Shown piece by piece: positions 23,388-30,815 of a DNA stretch of 44,894 nt (positions are counted from its first letter, which is position 1; each line of letters starts with the position of its first letter). The stretch is from an uncultured bacterium (GTDB taxonomy: Bacteria; Bacteroidota; Bacteroidia; Bacteroidales; Bacteroidaceae). Both the position numbers and the translations under genes were made by a program. The notes under the pieces are model-generated. The model ran no database searches. It was given only the letters and a program-made list of their open reading frames with translations, and was not told the origin of the DNA. The stretch spans positions 1-44,894 of the forward strand of contig CAJMSQ010000017.1 in assembly GCA_905216095.1 (NCBI GenBank), read 5' to 3'.

Positions 23388-26204
23388 ATGAAAAAAATCT
23401 TTACCATGTTGCGCTTGCCCGTGGCCGCTCTTTTCCTGACGGCAACCGTCTCGGCTTCGGCCGCCACGGACGAGAGCGTGACGGTCAATCCGCCGACCGG
23501 AGAAGGCATCTGCCTCTTCAGTTCGCTCGACCTCACCAAGATTACCTGCTTCGATGACGCAGGCAAGACGAAAGTACGCGCCGACCGCACGACGTTGAAC
23601 AATCCCATCGTACTGAAAGACACCCTCTACACCAGCGGTGTGGGCACGCACGCGCCCTCCAAGGCCGTCATAGACGTCAAGGGAGCTACCCGCTTCACGG
23701 CACGCCTGGGCGTGGACGACGAGGCTTCGGGCGCCGCCAACCACGGTATCGTGGACTATGTGATTTCCACTTACAAGGACAAGGTGGCCACAACCGTGAT
23801 GCAGGGCACCATCAACCGCACGGACGACCGGACCGTGGCCATAGACATAGACCTGACAGGGTGCGACTACCTGGTGCTCAATCTGGAGCCGGGCGCACAG
23901 AAATGGGCCGACGAGGTTTCGTGGGCCAACGCCGCTTTTGAATACTCCGGCGAGAAGCCTGTCACGATTTTGGAGAACGAAATGTACTTCGATGGCTCCA
24001 AAGTGGTGGACTTGCCTACGGTCGGAACCGACGGGGCCGAGATTATTCCTCTCAGCTCCTTGGAAATCGGCAAGGCCATCAACGGTTGGGGCACGATTCG
24101 CGCCGACAAGAGCATCGGAGACAATCCCATCACGCTGAAAGATACGGTCTATACCAGCGGCGTCGGCGCTCATGCCACGAACCAGATAATCGTGAAACTC
24201 AATGGCTCGGTTACGCGCTTCTGCACCCGCGTCGGCATTGACGACGAAGTAGCCAGCGGTGTCGCAAACAGGCCCAACGCCGGCGTATGCGACTATCGCG
24301 TCTCACTGAAAGCCGAAAACGGCGACACGAGAGTAATGGCCGAAGGCACAATCCGCTATACCGACGCGACAACCCCTCTCATCGACATTGATTGCAACGG
24401 CTGGAAATACCTCATCCTTGAGGCCGATGAAGGTACAGGCGGTAATGATAACGACCACGTGGACTGGGCGAACGCTTACTTCGAATATATAGAACAGAAC
24501 TCCACGCCTCCCGTCGTCGTATCGGCCGAAGAGATTTCCTCAAAACTGGCTTGCGCCACCCGGGTATTCTCCCAGCCGGGCGTACGCTTCATGCAGAAAA
24601 TCCGCACGGCCAATCCCGACGCAACCATCACCGTTGAAGATTTGCCTGCCGGCCTGAAATGGAACGCAAGCCGCAAGCTGGTGGAAGGTATCGTCAGCGA
24701 AGAAGGCGACTACACCTACAAGGCCATCATCACAGCCGGCGAGGAACAGTCCGAAGAAAGCATCCTGCTCACTGTCTCCAAAGACCTGCAGCAGCCTGTG
24801 CCCTTCATGGGCTGGCTTTCGTGGAACGTAGTGCAGGGCGACATCTCGGAAGATGTCATCAAGACCGTTGCCGACGCAATGGTAAGCCAGGGACTCGCCG
24901 ATGCCGGCTACCGCTATCTCGTCATCGACGACCTTTGGCATGCCAATGCCCGCGAAAGCGGAACGAACAAGCCGCTTCCCGACCCCGCCAAGTTCCCTAA
25001 CGGCATGAAAGTGCCTGCCGACTACGTGCATGAAAAGGGTCTGAAGTTCGGCATCTATTCTGACGCCGGCAGCGCTACTTGTGCCGGAAAGTTCGGCTCA
25101 TATAATTATGAGACCATCGACGCCAACCAATACGCGGAATGGGGCGTGGACCTTCTGAAATACGACTATTGCAACGCTCCCGGCGCCACCGAGGCATGCA
25201 AAGCCCGCTACAAAGCCATGGGCGACGCCTTGAAGGCTTCGGGCCGCGACATCTTGTTCTACATGTGCGAGTGGGGCGTGCGCGAGCCGTGGAAATGGGG
25301 TTCCGAAACAGGTGCCACGACTTGGCGCTGTACTTATGACACGCGCGACGGCTGGAATGGTCGTGGCAGCGGTATAGGTATTGTGCAGAGTGTGCACGGT
25401 ATGAAGGACTTGTGGGCATATTCCGGTCCGAACCGCTATAACGATGCCGACATGATGTGCGTCGGCATTCACGGAACGGGCAAGTCGAGCAACGACCTTG
25501 TCGATGGCAAACCGGGCATGACGCAGACGGAATACCGCACGCAGTTCTCCATGTGGTGCATGTGGGCATCCCCGCTGACGTTGTCCTTCGATTTGCGCCA
25601 GCCCATCACGGACGATGACCTCTCCATCATGTGCAACGAGGAACTGATTGCCATCAACCAGGACCGCATGGGCCAGCAGGCCGAACTCATCGGCGAGGAC
25701 GGTGACGTGCAGTACTACATGAAGGACCTCGAGAATGGGGACGTAGCCATCGCCGTGCTCAACATGGGCGCTGCCGCCGCGAATGCAAAAGTCGATTTCT
25801 CGCGTTTCTCCGCCCTCGAAAACGGCAAGGAGTACATCGTACGTGACCTGTGGCAGCACGCCGAGACGGGCACTTACAGCACTTCCTTCGATGCCAGTGT
25901 CGCTTCGCACGAGACCAAGGTCTACCGTCTCTCGCTCAAGGAAAACACCCCGGTAGGTATTTCCTCCGTAGCCGGTAACGCAACGGTCAAGGTCAAGGGT
26001 GCGCACGGCAGCGTGCAGGTGGACTGCAAAGGAACAAAGGGTCAGACCAAGCGTATCCTCGTGTCCGACACCACCGGCCGCGTGGTAGCGTCTGCCCGCG
26101 GTACGGAAACATCCTTCTCCCTGCCCGTCAAGACCGGTAAGGGTGTATATATCGTGAATGTCATCCGCGGAGGTAAATCCGAAAGCGTCAAGGTTTCGCT
26201 CTGA
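23388..26204 (+). CDS. Second secreted GH27-family glycosidase, tandem paralogue
   Basis: Also 938 residues, with the same order: signal peptide, two NPCBM-type domains, Ig-like segment, GH27 barrel and type IX-like tail. Likely nucleophile Asp593 (LLKYDYC) and acid/base Asp686 (YNDADMM). I placed the start at 23388 (MKKIFTMLRLPVAALF), equal to the first copy; the 19 codons upstream are leader. The middle of the protein has diverged clearly from its neighbour (for example around residues 370-480 and the loop at about 595-605). From about nucleotide 25450 to the end it is nearly identical, even at third codon positions. The pair therefore looks like an old duplication whose 3' ends were homogenised. 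Different substrate ranges are plausible. Confidence 0.88.
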   Translation: MKKIFTMLRLPVAALFLTATVSASAATDESVTVNPPTGEGICLFSSLDLTKITCFDDAGKTKVRADRTTLNNPIVLKDTLYTSGVGTHAPSKAVIDVKGATRFTARLGVDDEASGAANHGIVDYVISTYKDKVATTVMQGTINRTDDRTVAIDIDLTGCDYLVLNLEPGAQKWADEVSWANAAFEYSGEKPVTILENEMYFDGSKVVDLPTVGTDGAEIIPLSSLEIGKAINGWGTIRADKSIGDNPITLKDTVYTSGVGAHATNQIIVKLNGSVTRFCTRVGIDDEVASGVANRPNAGVCDYRVSLKAENGDTRVMAEGTIRYTDATTPLIDIDCNGWKYLILEADEGTGGNDNDHVDWANAYFEYIEQNSTPPVVVSAEEISSKLACATRVFSQPGVRFMQKIRTANPDATITVEDLPAGLKWNASRKLVEGIVSEEGDYTYKAIITAGEEQSEESILLTVSKDLQQPVPFMGWLSWNVVQGDISEDVIKTVADAMVSQGLADAGYRYLVIDDLWHANARESGTNKPLPDPAKFPNGMKVPADYVHEKGLKFGIYSDAGSATCAGKFGSYNYETIDANQYAEWGVDLLKYDYCNAPGATEACKARYKAMGDALKASGRDILFYMCEWGVREPWKWGSETGATTWRCTYDTRDGWNGRGSGIGIVQSVHGMKDLWAYSGPNRYNDADMMCVGIHGTGKSSNDLVDGKPGMTQTEYRTQFSMWCMWASPLTLSFDLRQPITDDDLSIMCNEELIAINQDRMGQQAELIGEDGDVQYYMKDLENGDVAIAVLNMGAAAANAKVDFSRFSALENGKEYIVRDLWQHAETGTYSTSFDASVASHETKVYRLSLKENTPVGISSVAGNATVKVKGAHGSVQVDCKGTKGQTKRILVSDTTGRVVASARGTETSFSLPVKTGKGVYIVNVIRGGKSESVKVSL

Positions 26205-26219
26205 TACCAACCTTCCACG

Positions 26220-26258
26220 CCCGTGGGGATGCCCGTATCGTCACGACATCCCCACGGG
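26220..26258 (+). terminator. Hairpin after the second GH27 gene
   Basis: CCCGTGGGGATG and CATCCCCACGGG form a perfect 12-base stem 15 bases after the stop. The T-run is missing, so it may be a processing or weak termination structure. Confidence 0.5.
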
Positions 26259-26301
26259 CCGGAACGAAAGTCCTTAATCCGGCGATTTCAGCCCCTTTTG
26301 G

Positions 26302-26555
26302 ATTTTAACACAATTTGCTTTTAGCGAAAAAAAGTATTATCTTTGTATTACCAAAGTGCATAGGGCGGCCCGAGCCGCCCTATTTTCGTCCCCCAAAAGC
26401 CCTTTTTCGGGCGAAACCGTCCCTATGATGAAAAAATTTACATGCCTTGTAGTTTTTCCTACATGGCTTGTACGATTTTCTTTCACTACATATCAGCGAA
26501 ACTACAAGCCATGTACGCTGCACTGAATGTAACGAAAAGTTAAATATGTTAATGT
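26302..26555 (+). repeat. Composite promoter-hairpin-palindrome element, copy C
   Basis: TTTG at 26314-26317, 20 bases, TATCTTTG at 26338-26345. The stem TAGGGCGGC/GCCGCCCTA (26361-26382) is followed by TTTT. Then come ACATGCCTTGTAG and ACATGGCTTGTA with inverted CTACAAGCCATGTA (26502-26515), and a final GTTAAATATGTTAATGT at 26539-26555. Overall length 254 bases, one shorter than copies A and B. It stands upstream of pyrE. Confidence 0.75.
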
Positions 26556-26607
26556 CGCATCGCACGGACCGACGGGGCGGAACAGGCAACTACGACTTAC
26601 GGACGCG

Positions 26608-26654
26608 CCGCCGCCATGTCCTGATGAATTTCGGACATGGCGGCGGACTTTTTT
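26608..26654 (+). terminator. Strong hairpin terminator upstream of pyrE
   Basis: CCGCCGCCATGTCC (26608-26621) pairs perfectly with 26633-26646 and is followed by ACTTTTTTG. It would stop transcripts from the composite element before the pyrE promoter. Confidence 0.75.
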
Positions 26655-26740
26655 GCCGTAAAACGGAACGGTGGCCGATTCTGAAACCTACCACATGTGC
26701 AAATAGAACGAAGAGAAAGGGCTGAACGCCCGCTTTTTCG

Positions 26741-26748
26741 TATATTTG
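26741..26748 (+). promoter_or_regulatory. pyrE promoter (-7 element)
   Basis: TATATTTG fits TAnnTTTG. Start near 26753, leader of about 28 bases. Confidence 0.65.
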
Positions 26749-26780
26749 CACAGAAAAACCTCTTTAATATATATATGTAT

Positions 26781-27413
26781 ATGGATACATTGGAAAAAAT
26801 CTTCGCCGGAAAGCTGTTGGATGTAAAGGCCATCAAACTGCAACCCGAGCAGCCCTTCACATGGGCCAGCGGATGGAAATCCCCTTTCTACTGTGACAAT
26901 CGCAAGACCCTCGCCTATCCCGCGTTGCGAGGCTTCGTCAAACTCGAGTTGAGCCGCATTGTGGCCGAAAAATATCCCGAAGCCGAAGCCGTTGCAGGCG
27001 TTGCGACAGGCGCCATCGCACAGGGCGCGCTCGTTGCCGAAGAGCTGGGACTGCCTTTCGCCTATGTACGCTCCAAAGCCAAGGACCACGGCATGACCAA
27101 CCTGATAGAAGGCGACTTGCAGCCGGGTATGAAGGTGGTCGTAATCGAGGACCTGATTTCGACGGGCGGCAGCAGTCTGAAGGCCGTCGAGGCCTTGCGC
27201 GCCCACGGTTGCGAGGTAGTCGGCATGGTGGCCAGTTATACTTACGGCTTCCCCGTGGCCGAGGAAGCCTTCCGCGCCGCCGGTGTCGAACTGACGACAC
27301 TTACAAATTACGAAGCCGTAGTGGAAGTGGCGCTTTCCACGGGATACATCCGCCAGGAACACGTGGCCCTCTTGCACGAATGGCGCAGCAACCCCTCGCA
27401 ATGGGGCGTATGA
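26781..27413 (+). CDS. pyrE: Orotate phosphoribosyltransferase
   Basis: The 210-residue enzyme carries the type I PRTase PRPP loop VVVIEDLISTGGSS (about 113-126). It also has the orotate-enzyme segments FTWASGWKSPFYCDNRKTLAYP and GVATGAIAQGALVAEELGLPFAYVRSKAKDHG. It makes orotidine monophosphate from orotate and PRPP in pyrimidine synthesis. I chose the ATG at 26781 (MDTLEKIFAG), which matches the family's usual start; an ATG two codons earlier (26775) is possible. It has its own promoter behind the composite element and terminator, so it is transcribed separately from the glycosidases. Confidence 0.95.
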   Translation: MDTLEKIFAGKLLDVKAIKLQPEQPFTWASGWKSPFYCDNRKTLAYPALRGFVKLELSRIVAEKYPEAEAVAGVATGAIAQGALVAEELGLPFAYVRSKAKDHGMTNLIEGDLQPGMKVVVIEDLISTGGSSLKAVEALRAHGCEVVGMVASYTYGFPVAEEAFRAAGVELTTLTNYEAVVEVALSTGYIRQEHVALLHEWRSNPSQWGV

Positions 27414-27478
27414 AATAACGGAAGGGGGAAAACAGCCGCCACCCTTCGGTAAAACGGCTCTTCCCGCCGGTAAAAAGG

Positions 27479-27522
27479 ACCGGGCCGTCCGCTGTATGAA
27501 CGCAGCGGGCGGCCCGGTTTCC
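27479..27522. terminator. Bidirectional terminator between pyrE and the Cthe_2159-type gene
   Basis: ACCGGGCCGTCCGCTG (27479-27494) and CAGCGGGCGGCCCGGT (27503-27518) form a near-perfect stem; A-rich sequence precedes it and T-rich sequence follows. It lies between two convergent genes. Confidence 0.65.
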
Positions 27523-27565
27523 CTTATCGGCATGTCGGCATCCCGAAACGGGAGCCGCACGGATG

Positions 27566-28798
27566 TCAGATGGAGTTCATGTCTTCGACGACGCAGTTGA
27601 TGCTTCCGCTCTTGTAGGTATAGACGCCGTCCACCTTGACAGCTTTGCTCTTCACGCCGGTGGCCGAGATGCGGATGTCTCCTCCGTCGAACGTGAAGTC
27701 ACCTTTGACGCGGATTCCGCGGCATTTCGATTCGAGCAAGGCATCTCCGGGCTTGTAGGTCGTACCTGTCACGTTCATATTGACGGACGTGGCGTTGCCG
27801 GAAGCCCGGTTGATGAGCAGATTCGTCCCGACACTGATGCCTTTCGTCCCGAGACCGCTCACCAAGGCCGTGATGCTGCCGCCCGAAATCGTCATGAGGC
27901 TGTCGCTCTTGAGTCCTTTCACGTCGTCCGCGGCAACCGTCATTTCTATCGCGCCGCCTTCGACGAATACCTGCCCGTTCAGCACGTCGAGCGGGTCTTT
28001 CGTGACGGATACGTCAATGCAATCGCCGCCTGTCCCGGCAACCTTGAGTTTTCCGCCGCGCATCCGGAAATACTGCTCCACGTGCAGGCCGTCGCTGACC
28101 GCCTTCTTCACCTCGATGTTGCCGCTGAAGTCGGAACGGAGATAGGTGTATTCGTCCGAGGCATACGCATGGCGCGAATTACCAGTCAGGACAAGGTTTC
28201 CGGCACCCGAGAATTCGGGATGTCCGTTGATGAAGAAACAGGCTTTGTGCAGTCCGCCGGCACCGTCCTCAAGGGTAGTGGTCGTTCCGTCCGTGAGCAG
28301 GACGTTTATGCGCTTTCCGTTTTCGATGTCAATGGCCGGTCCGGCCGGGTTGGTCAGTGTCAGTCCGTCGAGCACAAGGGTTGCCTTGAACTCCCCGTCC
28401 ATCATGAACGAGCCGGCGGCGGATGCTCCGCTCAACCGGTAGGTCACCTCGCTCAACAACCGGGCATCGGCAATGACAGACACATCCGCGCCCTCGGCCG
28501 TCACCGTAAGGTTCGGGTAGATGTCGCCGCTGACGAGCACATGTGCCGTGTTGCCGCCATACACCACGCTGACCGTCGAGTCGGGCACCGTGCTTCTGTC
28601 CACGGTGATGCTGTCGATGGCGGCGATGTCATAGGTCTTGCCATAAATGGTCAGGGACGTGCCGCCCTCATAGCGCATTTTGTCAGCCTTGTCTGCCGGG
28701 ACGGCAACCGTTACCTGTCCGGTATGTACTTTCAGGGTCTGGGCAAATGTCGTGCAGGCCACGACGGAAAGCAGGACAAATGTAGAAATCTTTTTCAT
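27566..28798 (-). CDS. Exported Cthe_2159-type carbohydrate-binding protein
   Basis: The 410-residue protein has a signal peptide (1-19, TTFAQ). From about residue 70 it has the repeating beta-helix pattern of the Cthe_2159 family (PF14262): GLTLTNPAGPAIDIENGKRINVLL, FSGAGNLVLTGNSRHAYASDE, and short DGGDIRISATGVKSKAVKVDG repeats rich in Gly and Asp. The founding member binds acidic polysaccharide and calcium with a parallel beta-helix. It is the last gene of the operon with VTC, DUF4956, DUF2490 and a small exported protein, and its ATG overlaps the previous stop by four bases. In other bacteria this family often stands near VTC and DUF4956 genes, so a joint role is likely, though unproven. 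Confidence 0.82.
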   Translation of the reverse strand: MKKISTFVLLSVVACTTFAQTLKVHTGQVTVAVPADKADKMRYEGGTSLTIYGKTYDIAAIDSITVDRSTVPDSTVSVVYGGNTAHVLVSGDIYPNLTVTAEGADVSVIADARLLSEVTYRLSGASAAGSFMMDGEFKATLVLDGLTLTNPAGPAIDIENGKRINVLLTDGTTTTLEDGAGGLHKACFFINGHPEFSGAGNLVLTGNSRHAYASDEYTYLRSDFSGNIEVKKAVSDGLHVEQYFRMRGGKLKVAGTGGDCIDVSVTKDPLDVLNGQVFVEGGAIEMTVAADDVKGLKSDSLMTISGGSITALVSGLGTKGISVGTNLLINRASGNATSVNMNVTGTTYKPGDALLESKCRGIRVKGDFTFDGGDIRISATGVKSKAVKVDGVYTYKSGSINCVVEDMNSI

Positions 28799-29220
28799 CG
28801 GGCCAGCAGTTTATAGGTTTTGTCGTTTACTTTCACAATGTACAAGCCGCGTGTGAGCGTGCGTCCCTCCACCAGTCGCCCATCGGCGGCATATACCGCA
28901 ATGCGGCTGCCGGCCGGCGCGTCCACGTGGAGTTGTCCGTCCGTGATGCCGACTTTCACTTCGTCATTGCCGACGGAAGAGATGCCGGTAGGCGTGAGGG
29001 AGAAAAACATTTCGCGGAGCTGCGAAAGCTCGAACACGGCATCCTTCGACGCGGCCGAGGCATGGAGTTTCCCGTCCGCGAAGGTGATTTTAAGTCCTTC
29101 GACGGGTACGCTTCGCTCGCTGCCGTTGGCGTCGAGGAAGGTCAGATAGTCGAAGTCCCGGGCCTGCGTCACGGACGTCGAAGCCAGGAGGACGCATAAA
29201 GCAAGATAGTTTTTTTTCAT
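28795..29220 (-). CDS. Small exported protein with type IX-like C-terminal segment
   Basis: The 141-residue protein has a signal peptide (1-19, SVTQA). A short variable part follows (DYLTFLDANGSERSVPVEGLKITFADGKLHA), a pattern common in Bacteroidales proteins whose domain precedes a sorting tail. It ends IAVYAADGRLVEGRTL, then GLYIVKVNDKTYKLLAR, which resembles a type IX sorting domain. I chose the ATG at 29220, as the longer frame upstream overlaps a hairpin. It is coupled to the Cthe_2159-type gene by a four-base overlap. It might deliver or anchor a partner, but it has no recognisable catalytic motif. Confidence 0.75.
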   Translation of the reverse strand: MKKNYLALCVLLASTSVTQARDFDYLTFLDANGSERSVPVEGLKITFADGKLHASAASKDAVFELSQLREMFFSLTPTGISSVGNDEVKVGITDGQLHVDAPAGSRIAVYAADGRLVEGRTLTRGLYIVKVNDKTYKLLAR

Positions 29221-29242
29221 AAGCAAAAGGATTTTCTCGTTA

Positions 29243-29292
29243 AAAAGGAACGTGCCGCTTCCGTCCGGATGCAGGATGAACGGAGGCGGCAC
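29243..29292 (-). terminator. Hairpin inside the VTC operon
   Basis: Read on the minus strand, GTGCCGCCTCCGT and ACGGAAGCGGCAC form a 13-base stem with one mismatch, followed by TTCCTTTTT. It sits between the DUF2490 gene and the small exported gene. It could partly stop transcription and set lower expression of the last two genes. Confidence 0.5.
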
Positions 29293-29300
29293 GGAGTCGA

Positions 29301-30122
29301 TCAGAACCTGAACTTGTATCCGATGTCGAGTACGTGCATGTCGCTGTTGCTGTCATCGTCAATGCCGTCCTGATAGATATAGCCCAGTGAAACTATGTTC
29401 TTCTTGTTGATTTTCCATTCGGCACCTGCCGACAGGCGGGTCTTTTTCAGTTCGAGCGACTTGCTGAGGTCGTTGCTTATTTCATAGGAAACGTACGGCG
29501 TGACCGGGCAGTTGGTGAAATTGTACTCCAGTTGCAGCCGCGAGCGCAACAGGTGCCGGTTGTGCGAAGACTTTTCCTGTTCCGCCTGCTCGTATCTCAT
29601 GAATTCCTGTCCCGCCCATACGTAGGTCGGTCCCGTATATCCGCCCTGTTTGGGATCGCGGTAGCGGTCGCGCACATAGTCGGCCGCGGCATACTCTGTG
29701 AGCAGGTAGCGCTCGCGCAGGCTGACGGAGAGGCCGCCGAAACGGACCTTGCCGGTCACGTCGAAGTTGAAACGGTACTTGGAACGCCAAAAACCGTGGT
29801 TTACGTTGTAACCGTTGATTTTTCCCTTGTTCGTGTAGTTCACGGCAGTCTCTTGCGTGGTGCGGTCATATATATAGGTATAGCCCGCGCCGAACTTGAG
29901 CCATTTGAAAGGCTTGTAGCCGAACCCGACGGAGGCTCCCCAGCGCGAAATCGCCTCCAAGTTCTGCGCAGACCTGAAATCGACGCCGAAATCAAGGGAA
30001 GTCTTTTTCGATAGCGCCTTCTCGGCGGACAGCCCCGCCCAGATGCCGAAATCGTCCCCGGCCATGGCGGGCGCGGCCGCCGTCAGCGCCGCGGCCAGCA
30101 GGAGGTGTTTTTTAGAAAGCAT
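29301..30122 (-). CDS. DUF2490 outer-membrane beta-barrel protein
   Basis: The 273-residue protein has a signal peptide (1-21, APAMA). Alternating beta-strands follow throughout (FGIWAGLSAEKALSKKTSLDFGVDFR, FKWLKFGAGYTYIYDR, SLGYIYQDGIDDDSNSDMHVLDIGYKFRF), ending in phenylalanine as outer-membrane barrels do. The FGIW start and pattern match DUF2490 proteins. Function is unknown. The start lies 11 bases inside the end of the DUF4956 gene, so the two are translated together. It may provide an outer-membrane exit or anchor for whatever the VTC and DUF4956 proteins make. Confidence 0.82.
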   Translation of the reverse strand: MLSKKHLLLAAALTAAAPAMAGDDFGIWAGLSAEKALSKKTSLDFGVDFRSAQNLEAISRWGASVGFGYKPFKWLKFGAGYTYIYDRTTQETAVNYTNKGKINGYNVNHGFWRSKYRFNFDVTGKVRFGGLSVSLRERYLLTEYAAADYVRDRYRDPKQGGYTGPTYVWAGQEFMRYEQAEQEKSSHNRHLLRSRLQLEYNFTNCPVTPYVSYEISNDLSKSLELKKTRLSAGAEWKINKKNIVSLGYIYQDGIDDDSNSDMHVLDIGYKFRF

Positions 30123-30792
30123 TGTCTTGCGGAATTTTGAACAGTCGGTCTACCGACTTGATACGTTTGTTGGGGTCCTTGTAGAAGACCCGGAGCATCG
30201 TCATGTCCGTCAGGAAATCGACAGCCCCCACTTCGATGCGTATGATGTTCAGTCCGAGGCGCTCTTCAAGGTCGGCCTTCAGTTCATCGTAGCGTTCGGG
30301 CTTTATCAGTTCGATGTTGTCATACTTGACGAACTTGCAGCCTTCGTTGTATGCCGAGAGAAAATTCTCGGACACCCAGGTCACGAGGACGAAGATGAGG
30401 TTGATGACCACTCTCGTGAGCAAGGGCGTGTCTCCCATCTTTCCGTTGAGCACGCTGAGGGCGACCAGGAAAAAGAGATAGGTCATCTCGCGGATGGGCA
30501 CGCTTTCCGTGCGATAGCGGATGATGCCAAAGATGGCGAACAAGCCCAGTGCGGCTCCGATGCTCATGTCGTTGCTGTTGTTGAGCAGCAGGTAGATGAG
30601 CATGAATATGCTGACGGAAAGCAGTACGAAGGTGAAATAATAGTCCCTGCGCCGTCCCTTGGGATAGTAGAAGAAATGGACGATGGCCCAGACGGTGATG
30701 GAGTTCAGCAGGAAGCTGATGCAGAGGTTGGCCAGCCCGTAGGTAGGCGCCAGCCACTCCGCGCAAAAGAAATTGTGTATGAAATCTGTCAT
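30112..30792 (-). CDS. DUF4956 integral membrane protein
   Basis: The 226-residue protein has about four membrane segments in its first half (LANLCISFLLNSITVWAIV, YYFTFVLLSVSIFMLIYLLL, GAALGLFAIFGIIRYR, VVINLIFVLVTWVSE), then a cytoplasmic C-terminal domain (about 145-226). FAIFGIIRYRTESVPIREMTY is the family's signature stretch. DUF4956 genes lie beside VTC-domain genes in many bacteria and are thought to be membrane partners. It follows the VTC gene by 23 bases and overlaps the DUF2490 gene by 11. The activity is unknown; it could be a channel or acceptor for the VTC product. Confidence 0.85.
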   Translation of the reverse strand: MTDFIHNFFCAEWLAPTYGLANLCISFLLNSITVWAIVHFFYYPKGRRRDYYFTFVLLSVSIFMLIYLLLNNSNDMSIGAALGLFAIFGIIRYRTESVPIREMTYLFFLVALSVLNGKMGDTPLLTRVVINLIFVLVTWVSENFLSAYNEGCKFVKYDNIELIKPERYDELKADLEERLGLNIIRIEVGAVDFLTDMTMLRVFYKDPNKRIKSVDRLFKIPQDNAF

Positions 30793-30815
30793 GCCGGTAT
30801 GTAGTTGTTATTGTT

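Noticed and set aside
19920..26204. A polysaccharide utilisation locus around the GH27 genes
   Set aside because: No SusC/SusD pair or hybrid two-component regulator is adjacent; the neighbours are lpxB and pyrE.
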